A stretch of DNA of 64,000 bases. Source: Chlorokybus atmophyticus. Its lineage: Eukaryota; Streptophyta; Chlorokybophyceae; Chlorokybales; Chlorokybaceae. The notes under the pieces were generated by a model. The model had not been told where the DNA came from and did not search any database. It saw only the letters and a program-made list of their open reading frames with translations. How positions within the stretch are numbered: the first letter of the stretch is position 1; each line of letters opens with the position of its first letter. This document shows positions 42,736 to 57,155 of this stretch, piece by piece. Location of the stretch: positions 968,540 through 1,032,539 of the forward strand of contig RHPI01001737.1 in the NCBI GenBank assembly GCA_009103225.1. The letters run 5' to 3'. Both the position numbers and the translations under genes were made by a program.

Positions 42736-43197
42736 CTAGTTCCAGTTACCTACATGTGACTTAAAACGCCACAAAATGTACATTTGCTTCAAGCATTTGT
42801 GAATGATGTTGTTTCATGCACACTCAAACTTATTTGCACGCCTTTATTCCTCATAACTGCAAGACATCTGTGTAGGTATAAAAACGCATTGCAATGTACA
42901 CACAACGGCTGTAACAATATTTGTATGATGTATTACGTGTGCTTGAGCAACAACAGTATACCACAGTGTGTATTATGAGACTTTGACGACCCATAGTTCC
43001 ATGATATTCGCTCCTTTGATGGGGGATTTCATAGAACATGTGCGTTTTATGTGAGATACCAATGCACATGTTCTTTGGGGTACTTTGGGCCCTAAAGTTT
43101 GGGGCGTACCAGTATTGTCCTACACTATACTTATGAAGCGGCCGTTCAGATACCTGCCGGTAGCCATTGACGCTAAGGGAGTGTCATACCATGACCA
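42736..43197. other. no supported gene; 5' flank of the glutathione synthetase gene
   Basis: No domain seen. CCCTAAAGTTTGGGG-type words near 43090 and CCCCATAAAGTTTGGGG near 42370 are related short palindromic strings. The promoter of the next gene should lie here. Confidence 0.5.
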
Positions 43198-46100
43198 ATG
43201 CATGCCTTCAACCAGATATCGACGGCAGCTAGGGTTTGTTGCGCACGCAGTGCGCTCTGCCACTGGCACATTGGTGCCAGCATGCTGGCAGCGCCGGCGC
43301 CTCCTCTTGCACGTCTGTCTCCTCCTGCAGGCTGTTGCCGCCCTTCACGACTTCAGCCCACTAGACGGTGGGACAGCTCCGGCTTCAGGTCGTCGTCGGT
43401 CAGGCGCACTGTCAACTCCTCCGTGAGATCTGTCCGCTGCCGCGTCATGGTCAGTGCTGGTCCCTGTGGTTGCCGCGTGTCAGCTGTGGTAGAGACGCAC
43501 AGGTGTTGCAGCATGTTATCGGGAAACGAGCTACGCTATGATTGCGCAGCGAGGGCCCTGTCGTCTTGCCTGCTGTTCCACTGTCCTGTTGCTGGCCAGC
43601 ATCATCTGTGTGTTGGCTGCAGTGTCATGGACTGCTAGGTCGGCACTGATGTGCTGTAGCTTTGCTCACGACGCAGACTGCGATTCCTGCTACAAGCTGT
43701 GCATGTCATGTTGAAGCCAAATGAGTAGGCTGTCAGCTTTGATATCAACGAATGCATTACCTGTATGCTGAGTCTTGATTGTATGCACGCACACATTGGT
43801 GCGCAGACAAGATTGTCTTTGCTATTGCTTATGCCTCTGTTGCGGTAGGTCTAACGCATATGGCTTTTTGTGTAAACAGAGTGTACCAGTAGAGGAGAAG
43901 AAGCCAGTCATAACAGACTACCCGCCTGTCCTTGGCGATGACGCCCAGAGCAGCCTAGTCAGCGACGCATTGTACTGGGCTGCAATGCATGGATTGCTCG
44001 TTCGTGCAGACAACGCAGCGAACTTGGTAAGGCCAACACATCGTGCATGTCCGCAAGTTGCGTGACGGGTTGCACAGGAGCTTGCTGCCAGGCATGCAGA
44101 TTGAAAAAAGAGCTCAACACACAGCTCGTTACCAGGTACATGCGCCTATCTCGCTGCTCCCAAGCCTGATGCCAAGGCGGTTATTTGACCTAGCCGTGTC
44201 CTTAGCCACCAGTTTCAATGGTCTAGTGGATGCAGTTGCCCAGGACGCACATTTCTTGCAAACGTCACTCAACAGGTGGGTGTTTGGACTGCATGCCTTG
44301 AAATTTGCGTTGCTGTATCCATCAATTAGAGGTTCTCAAGCGTGTATGTGACACTTTGCTGCCAAGCAGTGCGAGGGCCACAGACAGCTTTACGGCGCGA
44401 TTGCTGGACATACATGCTGCAACTGAAGCTGAAAGGCGGGAACAGGTTTGGCAAGCATAGTTGTTTGTGCATGCTATGAGGATGTTAGTCCAAATGCGCG
44501 CATGCTCACAGCATGCTTGGTTTTCAGTCCTGTCAGCCTTGCAAGTTGAGCTGGGTCTGTCCAGTTCATTGGTGTAAGCATCAGTTGGGTTGCATTGCAT
44601 GAATGGAGCATCCCCTCAAATCACAAGTTGCTACTAGACTAAATCGTTGGCCTATGGCTATGCACAGCCGATACGCATGGGCATGCACCGCTCAGACTAC
44701 ATGCTGGACACGCGAACAGGAGGGATCTTGCAAGTGGAGCTGAACACCATCTCGTCCTCGTTTGCCGCCCTGGGCACGCGCGTGGCCGAAATGCACAGGT
44801 GATGGTAAGCACTGTTTGCAGGCTGTTGAAACCTACACATGTTATGGTGTTACGGCATGTGGCTGATGGCAGAGTGACAGGTATCTTGCAGGTCGGTCGC
44901 AAGACACACAGATAGACCCTGCTGGTCTGTTACCAAACAATGCTTTGCGCAATATGACGGAAGCGCTGGCGGTAGCATGGCAGGAGTATGGCAATGACAG
45001 GTACTGCCGCATGTCCAGTTGGTTGTTTCATTGGGGATCTTCAATCTTCAAGTCCCTATGAACAGACACGCTAACAATTGCTTTGCACGGTGCAGAGCAG
45101 TGGTTCTCTTTGTTGTCCAACCAGCAGAGCGCAATGTGTTTGATCAGCAGTGGCTGGCAGCAGTCCTTTGGGAAGAGTATGGCATACGCACAATGCGCAA
45201 GACATTGAAACAGCTACAGGCGGCAGCAGCTCTGCAGGGTGGCAAACTTGTTATGTAAGGAAGCACACTACTCAGCGTGGTGTCATGTGGAAGCATACTA
45301 CTGAGTCTGAAGAGTTCATCCTAACCCTTGTTATTTTGCAGAGATGACACAACCGCTGCCGTGGTTTACTTCCGGGCAGGGTATTCGCCGGACGACTATA
45401 CTTCTGAATTGGAGTGGCAGGCGCGGGAACTCATGGAGCGATCGGATGCTGTCAAGTGCCCGAGTATAGAGTACCATTTGGCTGGCGCCAAGAAGATCCA
45501 GCAAGTTCTTGCAGAGCCTGGAGTGCTTGAAAGGTCAGTTACAGTCATGCTTCCCACAACAGTATGCAAGGTGTGTACTTGCGAGGCAATGTTGACTCAC
45601 AAGCCACGTCAAGGTACTTGCCGGATGTTGGTATGGCCTCATCAGTTCGCAAGACGTTTGCTGGACTTTGGAGTTTGGAAGGGAGTGGAGCACTTGAGAT
45701 CATAGATGCAGCCATCAATGATCCTCAGTCATACGTCATGAAGCCTCAGCGCGAAGGTGGAGGTGAGTATGATAATCTCAGCCATAGCAGTGTTTAGCAG
45801 CAGCGTCAACAGCATGGTGTAGTACATGCTAAGGCAGTTGTGGCATACAGGGAACAACCTGTATGCAGATGATATGAAGGCAAAGCTCAAGGTAAGCTAT
45901 TTGCAACTTTGAGTTGAATAATGATGGCTGGCTTGAGTGACGTTGCTGCCAAGGTGACAGTTGTTTGTGCACGCCATTTTGCTGTGCTATACACAACAAG
46001 CAGTACATAAGAAGTTATATACCTGTATGACTATGTTGCGCTGCAGGAGCTTCGCAGTGCTAGTGATTCCGAACGTGCGGCCTACATCTTGATGCAAAGA

Positions 46101-46405
46101 ATTATGCCCCCCGTACAGCGGGCGTACCTGTTGCGCAAAGGAGAATGCATTGAGTGTGAAACTCTCTCTGAACTCGGCATCTTCAGCACCTTTGTCAGGT
46201 AGGTCACATCATCACGTGATAGCTTTGTACAACACCCCAGCCAGGAGAATTCAGCTTTGCTAACATAACATTGTCCAGGAATGGCGACAAGGTGATTTTG
46301 AACAAGAATGCTGGGCACCTTCTGCGCACCAAGACCGCGACATCAAACGAAGGTGGTGTTGCTGCCGGGTTTGCAGTTTTGGATAGCCCTTACCTCGTAG
46401 ACTAG
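43198..46405 (+). CDS. GSH2: glutathione synthetase (eukaryotic type, ATP-grasp), probably organelle-targeted
   Basis: Twelve exons: 43198 or 43282-43449, 43880-44026, 44136-44279, 44332-44445, 44668-44798, 44881-45000, 45096-45254, 45342-45533, 45614-45762, 45851-45891, 46047-46198, 46279-46405; 547 or 575 residues depending on the start ATG. Exon 1 is rich in Arg, Ser and Ala with few acids, as in a chloroplast or mitochondrial transit peptide. Family blocks follow: [95 protein letters not shown], the glycine-rich loop [13 protein letters not shown] (exons 9-10), [16 protein letters not shown] and [17 protein letters not shown] at the C-terminus. It ligates gamma-glutamylcysteine and glycine with ATP, the last step of glutathione synthesis. 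Exon 3-4 borders are the least certain. Confidence 0.95.
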
Positions 46406-47232
46406 GTGTACTTCATTGCCCCTTTGCCCTGTTTGCCATCTAGTCATTGTACAGGTGCTCATTGATCATCACTCACTGCCCAGCTCCCTAGCAACAGGGT
46501 CAGGGTATAGTAGATTGGCTGTCTCGCTGCTTGTTTCTGTCACAATCCGTACCTTTGCTAAGTCATGGTCATGGCTTGTGCATGGGTTGAAACACTCTAC
46601 ACGCAACTATGGGTGCTGATGCAGTAGCCTGTCTGTCTTGCGCATGTTTGTGGTCGGTTGTTGATGCTGTGCGAGTATGCTTGTTGCTGGCTGCAGCATG
46701 CTGTTCACTGATGACTTCAGTGTATTGGCTCCACTGCAGTGACAACCAGTTCCACCACTGGCGACCACAAGTTTGCTGTCTGAGCTCAATTGCATCTACA
46801 ATCCAGGCACAAGCACACAGGGGCCCATTGTTCTTAGCCCATAATGGACGCTTATAGTGTGCTTGGAGTGATGAAGTGAGAAGGTACTGGTTGATTGAGT
46901 CATCAATTTGTATGACCGCAGAGACTCCATGTGCGACAGCTCGTTGAAGCCGCCTTTGGCTTCGGTTGTGGAGTGCAAACGGGATCAAGTCCCACTGTCA
47001 TGTCCACTGTTATGTATTGCTGAGCGCCCCAAAAGCTGCCTCTGCATGCGCGCAGAATGCCACCAATCTCAAAGTATACGACCAGTGTGTGCGTGCAAAC
47101 AATCAACATAATGACTAGCAGGAAAACTGACTAAATGCCGCTGCTTTGCAGTAGTGCTAGTTACCTAAGCAGCAGCTTGCGGGGGCAAAGACTTCTCCAA
47201 CAAACGCCGCCGCAACGCACAACGATCACTGC
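46406..47232. other. intergenic; no gene seen
   Basis: Between the glutathione synthetase stop and the AP endonuclease start. Short frames on both strands carry no motif. The first 100-200 bp are presumably 3' UTR; the last part should contain the AP endonuclease promoter. Confidence 0.6.
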
Positions 47233-50200
47233 ATGCAAGCGGTTGGCCGCCTAGCCTCGCGCCTGCAGGGCGGGGTTAGCGTCAGGGCAACAACAGCACG
47301 CACAAGGCACCAAACACTCCGCCCCCTCAGACAGCAAAATACTGCGACTTCCGCCGCTGCTGCTGGTGCTGCATCTACGACGGCAGCAGTAGGCCTGCGG
47401 CGGCCTGGCGCTGGCCGTCCCTGGCCGCCCCTACCCTTGGCTGCAGCCTGGGGCTCCTCACGCTGCAGGTGAGAGAAGGCTGGCATGCACTAGGCATGCA
47501 CAACGGGGTTGGTTTCTGGTTTTTGGCTTTTGGGTTTTGTTGCTGTGGTGTTGGTGTAACCATTAGCTAGAATTGTTGTTGGCATGTGCTTCGCCATGCA
47601 CGTTTGCCCCTAGCAGCTGAGGGCAGCAGACAGGGTTTTTAATGGTGTGTTTGACCACTTATTTGGCTGCATGCTGTTGGCTCAACGTCATGTTGACGAA
47701 CACCAGACAGGCAGCCGCTCTGCCAGCCAGCATATACTGTCGTTGCATATGTATTCGTTTCGCAACACTGCCACTCCGTGAGATTTGGCACTTGGCGCGT
47801 TAATGTTGCTTGTTAACAATTCTTGATGTTTAACAACTTCAAGAATTGTTAACAAGCAACATCAACGAGCAAACCTACGTTGCAGTGTACGGGTTTCAAC
47901 CGTTGCCATGGCGAGAACACCAACAGCGAAGCGGAAGCAGCGCCCGGACAATGAGGTACACATATTTATTAACCAACTTGATGTCTATATTTGAACCTCA
48001 GCGTTGATTGCTCGACCTTATGCGCGATGACATGTTAGCAACGCCAAGGCAAACACATGCGTAGCACTCAAGCACGGTGTGTTATCTCAATGTGTATTTG
48101 TTCCTCTTTGCAGGATTTAACGCTCGACAACGTCTCATCAGCAACAGCGGAGCAGCTTAAGGCGTTCTTCAGGTGCGTAATGCTATCATCATTGTAGCAG
48201 CACATATCACTGCAACTCGCAAGCAACATGCACGAGGCACATGGTTTTGTGTGTCATATGCAAATGTGCTTCCGGTGCAGGTCGAAAGGGCTACCGGTAT
48301 CCGGCAACAAGACGGAGCTCATTGCACGAGCTGAACAGGCTCTAAAGTCCTCATCAGAAGGTATGTGACGCATTCGCAGGCACGTGCATATGCGCACTCA
48401 CCACTATTAACTAACCAAATTGCACATGAAGAAACAGCTTTATTTGCCCTCAAACCCCTCTTGCCGTAGATATCAGAGACTACAAGTGATGTGTTAACTG
48501 TAGGATAATGACCGTTGATTAAATGTTTCATGTTTCATTCCTTTAACAACGCGCATTGTTCTTGTGTATGAGCGCAAGGGAGTACTGGTCATCTATTGAT
48601 CTATGCATTGTTTGCAATTCAAGGAGCGGGCGTGCCAGGTAGGGAACATGATGATGATGATGAAGGGGAGGCGAAGGTGGAAGCTGAGCCAGCAGCAGCA
48701 GCAGCAGCCAGTGAAGATGAAGGAGATGGTAGAGAAGATCATAACGAGGGTATGGTTGTGTGCATGAAACTGAAACTGAAACCATGTAGATTTGTCTTGT
48801 TGTCACTCGTCTGGATTTAGTACTATCTCCCACTTGCTTCAGAAGTTGAAGAGAAGCCGGTGAAGCGGAAGAGGCCTTTGGCGAAGAGCGATGAGAAGGC
48901 CAAACAGCAGCGAAGAAACAGCAGCAGTAGCAAGAAGAAATCCGAAGTTAGCGAAGATGATACTGACAATGACAGTGGCGGCAATGATAATGTAGAAGAC
49001 AAGAAGCCAAAAAGGAAACCCGCTCGAACAGCTTCTCCAGCAAAACGAGGGAAGAATAGCAAAAGCAATGGTGCGGCCGATACGGTGCCGTATACCGTCG
49101 ACATGCGGCCTCCTCGCTACAAGGTGTCAATGAATCATGATACACATTGGTATAAATACATCTAAAATGCACACTTTTGCGCACAGTTGGGCTTTACTGC
49201 CACGCGCACACATTACAATTGTGCATGTAAGTACATGCACACACTTTCGCACACACACGCATGCACACGCACGCACGCATGCGTGTGCGGGTACGGACAC
49301 GCGCACACACGCAATTCTCTCTGCATGCAGGGCTCCTGCCTGAGGATACTCTCGTGGAATGTCAACGGGCTGCGTGCGCTCCTCAAGAAGGACGCCGAGG
49401 CCGTGCGGGCGGTGGTGGAGGCGGAGGACGCCGATGTCGTATGCCTGCAAGAGACAAAACTTTCGGTAAGTGTGGTCATTACTGAATAGCCATTGTTCAA
49501 AATGTGATTGATAGAATGACAGTCATGTGTGTGCTGCAGCAAAAGGATGTATCGGGGGAGTTAAAGGGGCTGCTGGCTGGGTATGAAAGCCACTGGTGCT
49601 GCGCGGACAAGCCGGGGTACTCGGGGACTGTCCTGTTCACAAGGGTATATGATATTCAAGTGTTTTCTTAGTACACATTGATGTACTGTTTTATTGCTGA
49701 CGGAGTAATCAATGAATCGCCAGTTGTTAGAGCAATAGATGCACTGAGTGATCAGTTGCTCAGTTGATCACTTGACTAGTACCATTTCCATACACTTCAT
49801 GGGGCAACGGTCGATGACTGATCAGTCGACTGGTATTGAAGGTGAAGCCGCTTCGTGTGACGTTCGGTATTAGCATGCCGATGCACGACATGGAGGGACG
49901 GGTCATCACGGCGGAGTACGACGCCTTTTACATCACCAACGTGTACATACCCAACGCCGGTGAAGGCCTCAAACGAGTGGTGCGCGCATCACCCATGTGT
50001 GGTGTTAGGCTTCATCTCTTGTTGCTCACAAAAGTTATACACTTATGAGTACACACACTTGTGGTTTGGTGCACAGGATTATCGTGTGGAAGATTGGGAC
50101 CCTGCCATATCCAAGTACATAACGGTGTGTTCTAAGCACGCGCGCACACACATATGTGCAGGCGCACATGTACGCCTAACACGCAAACACCATCGCAGGA

Positions 50201-50902
50201 TTTGGAGAAAAACAAGCCGGTTGTTATGGCAGGGGACTTGAACATTGCGAGGGAAGACATCGACATACACAACCCAAAGGTGAGCGGGTTGTTAATGGCT
50301 CATATCCACTAGGACATGTCGTTGAAGCCATGCTTGCACCAGGGCAATCATAAAACGCCAGGGTTCTCGCCTCGAGAGCGCGAGTCCGCGCGGCAGTTTC
50401 TGAAAAACGGCGAGCGCGTGGACACCCTTCGTGCGATGCATCCAAACGCCGTCGCATTCACATACTGGAGCTACCGCTTCAACTCCAGGGCCAAAAACAA
50501 AGGTATGGATGTTGAATTGTGCACACCTGTGTCAATGCAGGCTATGTGTACCATAACCGCACCCCCACCTTGTTTACTCTGTGCGCGGGCATAATGGTAT
50601 ACTTATTGCACGCAAATGCATCACTGTGGTAAGTAATATCGCTGTCGTAGCCCATAGCAGTAACGCTTACCTTGGTACTGGACAGATTCTATCATGCATC
50701 TTAGTAACACACAATGGTTATAGTACATATTACATCACGACGCCTGTAATATATAATGTCGGCGCTGCTTGCTGCTGCAGGTTGGCGGCTGGACTACTTC
50801 ATCGTGTCCAAGTCCCTGGCGGACAGAGTGCACGACTCGTTTGTGCTGCCAGACGTCATGGGCAGCGACCACTGTCCCATAGGCGTCGTCATCAAGCTTT
50901 GA
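47233..50902 (+). CDS. AP endonuclease (ExoIII/APE1 family) with SAP domain and N-terminal targeting sequence
   Basis: Thirteen exons: 47233-47468, 47886-47955, 48114-48172, 48281-48360, 48624-48749, 48843-49123, 49331-49465, 49540-49644, 49842-49976, 50077-50124, 50199-50279, 50343-50502, 50781-50902; 545 residues, frame closed. Exon 1 (78 codons, Arg/Ala/Ser/Thr-rich, [14 protein letters not shown]) looks like a transit peptide. A SAP DNA-binding motif follows ([19 protein letters not shown]), then an acidic/basic linker. The catalytic domain has [53 protein letters not shown] and [11 protein letters not shown]: Asn, Glu, Tyr, Asp-x-Asn, Asp and Asp-His active-site residues are all present. 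It cleaves DNA 5' of abasic sites in base excision repair. The SAP plus endonuclease layout is that of plant ARP proteins, which act in organelles. Confidence 0.94.
47803..47862 (+). repeat. perfect hairpin in intron 1 of the AP endonuclease gene
   Basis: Arms of 24 nt (47803-47826, ATGTTGCTTGTTAACAATTC...; 47839-47862) pair without mismatch across a 12-nt loop and extend four more pairs with one mismatch. Present on the transcribed strand of an intron. Could be a mini inverted-repeat insertion or a small-RNA precursor. Confidence 0.9.
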
Positions 50903-52006
50903 GAGCTATGTGGGGGGCCTTGTCTGACATAGTGTGGTAGTGCGGATATATCTATCTTGGGGGAACTTTGCTGATCAGAGTGCATTGCTTTGAACTCAAG
51001 AGTGGGGATGCTAATTTTGGGAGATTTATCGGGTCTGCGTGTATGGGCACGTGTACTGCTGAGACATTGTCCAGTGTGCGTATTGGAGATGGTATGCTAC
51101 CATTTCATGCTTGTGTGCACACACGCATGGATTTGTGTGCAGCAAATGTACCTGGCATGCATGTGAACTTGATGAGCATCCCGTACGCAGGCGCACACAA
51201 CCGTGCAGGTTTTTGTCGCAAGAAGTGCCCATCAACTGGAATTCCGTATAGTTCCCATTGTGCACTGGATAGCGCTTGCGCGCATTTTGCATTTCACGAC
51301 TCCGCTCCGTGTGCCATACTGCGATTGAAAATGTAATGCACATAAGAGCCATGCGCGCATGAATGTGGTGAGGTGGTTGTGAAGCGGGGCGGCAGAGTAG
51401 ACCCTCTGAGTGAGCAACAAACTTTCCAGCTTATATTAATTGGCTTCGCATCACTCTGGTTTGCATACAAGCGTGCAGACTGTCACTTGTATTGTCAGTA
51501 CAGAGCAAAGCCAGCTAACCTGCAATCAACTACCATTGTGCTCTGATCCCCTGCGTAGGCAAACACATGGTCCAGGTTGCCACATGGTGCTTGCAGCTAC
51601 GGACCATGAAATGGATTCCAGCCAACATGCAAGGTTCTGTCCTGACAGCACCTCATGTGCCGTAAACCCAGGCCCGAGGGGTTTGTTCCCTGAGCAAACC
51701 GTATGCTCAAGTGACTTGCCTGACTGCAACACACAAACACGCCCCCCACACATCACGCAGCTACCCTCTACCTGTCCGTCAATCAACACCCACACAGACC
51801 AACTCTTCTGTACACTACTCAATGCATCCGCGGCGGCGCATGCATTCAACGGAAGTGCTCTCCAACCTGCAACCTGCCACAAGGACGCAGCTCCTGTCAA
51901 TGCCGCAAGCAACCATCACACGGAGCTGGCGTTACTAGTTGGACTCCTAACCTACTTTCGTGTCATCACTGTTGTCTGTGCCACACACAGCAGTGCTCTC
52001 TCGCTC
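50903..52006. other. intergenic; no supported gene
   Basis: A long plus-strand frame (51440-52291) is Cys/Thr/His/Pro-rich without any motif and overlaps the small minus-strand gene antisense; I treat it as chance. Convergent 3' UTRs of the flanking genes probably fill part of this stretch. Confidence 0.55.
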
Positions 52007-52558
52007 TCACAAGGGCTCGTTGCCCTTGGCCTTCTCCTCCTGGTACTTTGTCCGCTTGCCGGGCTCCGTGTACTTGCCCGTCTCATCAGGATCGTCACCC
52101 CTCCTCTGCAAACGTTCCAACACCATCACCATACCCCACCACCGCCATCACACGACCACACACCCCAGCACCACCACAGCATGACCTTTACACCCACCTC
52201 AGCGGCGCGTTCATGTTGGACCTGTCCCGCCTTGATTCCTCCCTTGCGGCTTTCCTCCCGGCGTCGTCTCTCCAGGTCACCACCACCATGAAAATGTCTC
52301 TCCTCCTCATCATCATCCCTGACAGTGCTCTCGGCGGCCTCGGCGGCGGCCTGGTCCTCCGGCTCACGCATGTCGCGATGCAGGTCTGCCTGAGTGTACG
52401 GGCCGTCCTCGCGCCTGCCGGTGGGGTCGGGATGCCGACGCTGCACAGGGGTGGAGGCGTGTGGGACAGGTGTGGATGTGTGTGTGGACGTGTGTAGGGC
52501 AAGGTGTGGTGTGGTTGGGATGCAGGTGGGTACTGAGTGTGGTTACCTCTGTGGCCAT
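52007..52558 (-). CDS. small hydrophilic protein, function unknown
   Basis: Three exons (52558-52547, 52440-52198, 52105-52007), both introns phase 0, encode 117 residues. It starts MATERRHPDPTGRREDGPYT, continues with an acidic stretch, then RRREESRKGGIKAG and ends GKYTEPGKRTKYQEEKAKGN-EPL. It is extremely rich in Glu, Asp, Arg, Lys and Gly, with no hydrophobic core, signal or Cys. Composition is that of LEA/hydrophilin-like or other disordered stress proteins, but I cannot name a family. The first coding exon is only 12 nt, so the start could differ. Confidence 0.6.
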
Positions 52559-52962
52559 GGCGCGTGTGATGGGGTGGCCGCCGGGCTCCAATTGGCGTGT
52601 TGCTGGGGCAGCTGCTGCCGTACAGTTGTGTGTATGTGTTGGTAAGCCACACGCATGCATCAGTGATGAGCGTGCTGGTGCATGCACTCACTTGCGGTGC
52701 GATGCTGTGATATCACTAAATTGTGCTAGGTGTTGGGATGTCAGGGGTGGAAGTTGAGATTCTTGGCTAGAGGAAAACAGGACGGAGTTGTTGGCACACG
52801 CGGCAGGCATGGAACAAGCAGACATCTCCCTTGCAAGTTGTACTACTGTAGACTGGTTTCTGCTAGCGTTCGGCATGTTGTAAGTGTGTTCGTTACAAAT
52901 ACAGCCAAGCAGACGAAACAACACTGCCACGGGGGCTTTGCAACATGCACAGAGACTCACAC

Positions 52963-55185
<2,223 letters not shown>

Positions 55186-56821
55186 TTACTCTTTGTCCGC
55201 GCGCATGTTGCTGAAGGCCACTTTGGCCAGCTGCTTGGCCTTGTTGGCGGCTGTCTTGCCCTGCACAAGGCTGCGGCGGTAGCCGCTGCTGCTGCTGCCA
55301 TTCCCACCAGGAATGGCCACCTCCTCCTCCTCTTCTTCCAATGCCATCAGAGCCGGCAGACGCGCACGGAACTCCTCCGCGCCGAAGATGTCCTCCACCT
55401 CTGCACATGGCACGACATCAGCGTGAGTGAGAGGTGACTGTTGTAGTACTAAACGACTGGGGGGTGGAGACGTGGTAATGTGTGCACGTACCGTAGTCTG
55501 CGTCGGTGCCGTAGAGGAGGCCGGCGCCGTGCTCGTTTGTGCCGTGGGTGATGGGCTCGCCGTTGCTGTCGTAGCGGATGCGCATGGTTTGCCCTGCACG
55601 AGTTGAGCAACAGAGTGATTGATTGCGTGCGTGCGTGCTTGTGTGCACGCGCCTGTGCATGCTCCACTAGTACTATTGGAACGATGCACTGGGTGTCAAA
55701 CAATCAACAACTGAAGAGTCACTCACCGAGGACTCCGTGCACAGTTTCAGACAGGCCCATAGTGTCCGTCACGCCGAAGTTGACGTGCGCAATTTCAAAC
55801 GAGACAGTCACTTCCAGGCCGATGTGCGGCGCCGTGACAACAACAGAACTCTCCGACACGCTCACGACCACGACGCCGATGGTGTTGCCATCCCCCTCCA
55901 GACGTGTGCCATTATTCCCAAGGAAAACACCACCATTGCCAAAAGCCGGCAACCCTCCAGCAATCTCGCCCTTGTGCTGCACAGTAGGAAGGCACTTCTC
56001 AGGGCAACACGTGCACAAGACACCTCATTGGCGTGCGCGCGTGCATAGGTGTTCGCGTGCATGCGGCCATGTATGCGTGTACCTGGGCAACGAGGCGGAC
56101 TGGAGTCTGGTGCGGTGCGGGGGCGGGGATCTCTATGGCGATGTCGGTCATGTAGGTGTTGGCGGGGCGCGTGGGGATGCCGCCGGGCTCAGAGAAGTGT
56201 GCCGCTAGCCAGAATCCCGTCTCGGGATCGTACACCAGCGCGTAGTTGCGCCCCTTGCTCGCCTCCGTCTTTCCGGCTCCCTGTCAACGGCCCCAAGTCA
56301 GTTAACACGACAATAACAAGAAGCAAAGCAACAAAAACAGCAGGAGCAATGACAGGAATCACGCCTGCCTGGAAATTGAACTGCTGGGAGTTGAAGCCGG
56401 AGAAGTGCGGGTCGTTGCAGCCGGCGGCAGACGTGACGGCATCACCACCGTTAGCAGCTTTCTTCTTGTCACAAGGGCATGAGCACTGGCAGTCGGGGAC
56501 GACCTCGCAGTGCAGGCTGAGATTTTCATCGAGCACTTTCTTGCAGGAGAAGCCTTTGCAGGGGCCGGTGCATTGCTTTGTGTCTTCCGGACAGCCACAA
56601 TCGCAGGAGGGTCCGAAGCAGGTGACGTAGCCGCCGCCGAAGTTACAGGCCGACAACGACGGGGAACTTTCGTTGATTTTATCGCACTTGGCATGGCTGG
56701 TGTCCGGCGAGCACGCCGCGGTGGCCGCGACGGGTAGCAGCAGCAGGAGCAAGGCCGCCACCACTGCCGCCAGCGACAAGGGGAGGAGGAGAGTTTTCCC
56801 TGTCATCACCACTCCCGCCAT
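55186..56821 (-). CDS. secreted Cys-rich protein with root-cap/VWD-like domain
   Basis: Five exons (56821-56363 or 56369, 56280-56083, 55976-55727, 55593-55492, 55400-55186) give about 407 residues. MAGVVMTGKTLLLPLSLAAV plus a run of Leu and Ala ending VAATAAC is a clear signal peptide. Then comes a region of about 95 residues with some 16 Cys (CFGPSCDCGCPED, CTGPCKGFSCKK, CQCSCPCDKKK). CNDPHFSGFNSQQFNF opens a domain resembling the DPHF/W-G-F-G-x-x-F-F pattern of VWD and plant root-cap proteins; NYALVYDPETGFWLAAHF, THGTNEHG and ETVHGVLGQTMRIRY continue it. The C-terminus is acidic then basic. Likely extracellular or cell-wall located; function unknown. Exon 1 ends at either a weak GTGATT donor or a GC donor. 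Confidence 0.72.
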
Positions 56822-57155
56822 GGTGAAGTGGCTTGGGCGCCTACCCGACAGAAGCACACACGATGCTTGCACTGCAGTGCTAGCAGCCTTGCTTCAACCC
56901 ACTGACTCGCACACAGCAGCGCATGCACTGGTCTTGAATATATACATCAAGTAGCGGCAGCCAATGGGAGCAGCCCAAGGCCCAAGCAACGCTGCGTGCG
57001 TGCGGTGGTACTTGTTGGGCACGTCGCAGGCGCATCACGTGTCGGACAGTTTGATTCAGCAGCTGTAGTCCACCCACTGCTAGGGCTAGTAGTAGGCCTA
57101 GTTGACAGCAAGCAGGCAGCTGTAGGCCGCAACACGCCTTCGCGTGACTGCCCGC
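56822..57155. other. 5' flank of the secreted-protein gene; no other gene seen
   Basis: Promoter region of the minus-strand gene by position. No element can be named. Confidence 0.5.

Noticed and set aside
51440-52291. 283-codon plus-strand ORF
   Set aside because: Cys/Thr/His/Pro-rich without domains; lies antisense to a better supported spliced minus-strand gene.
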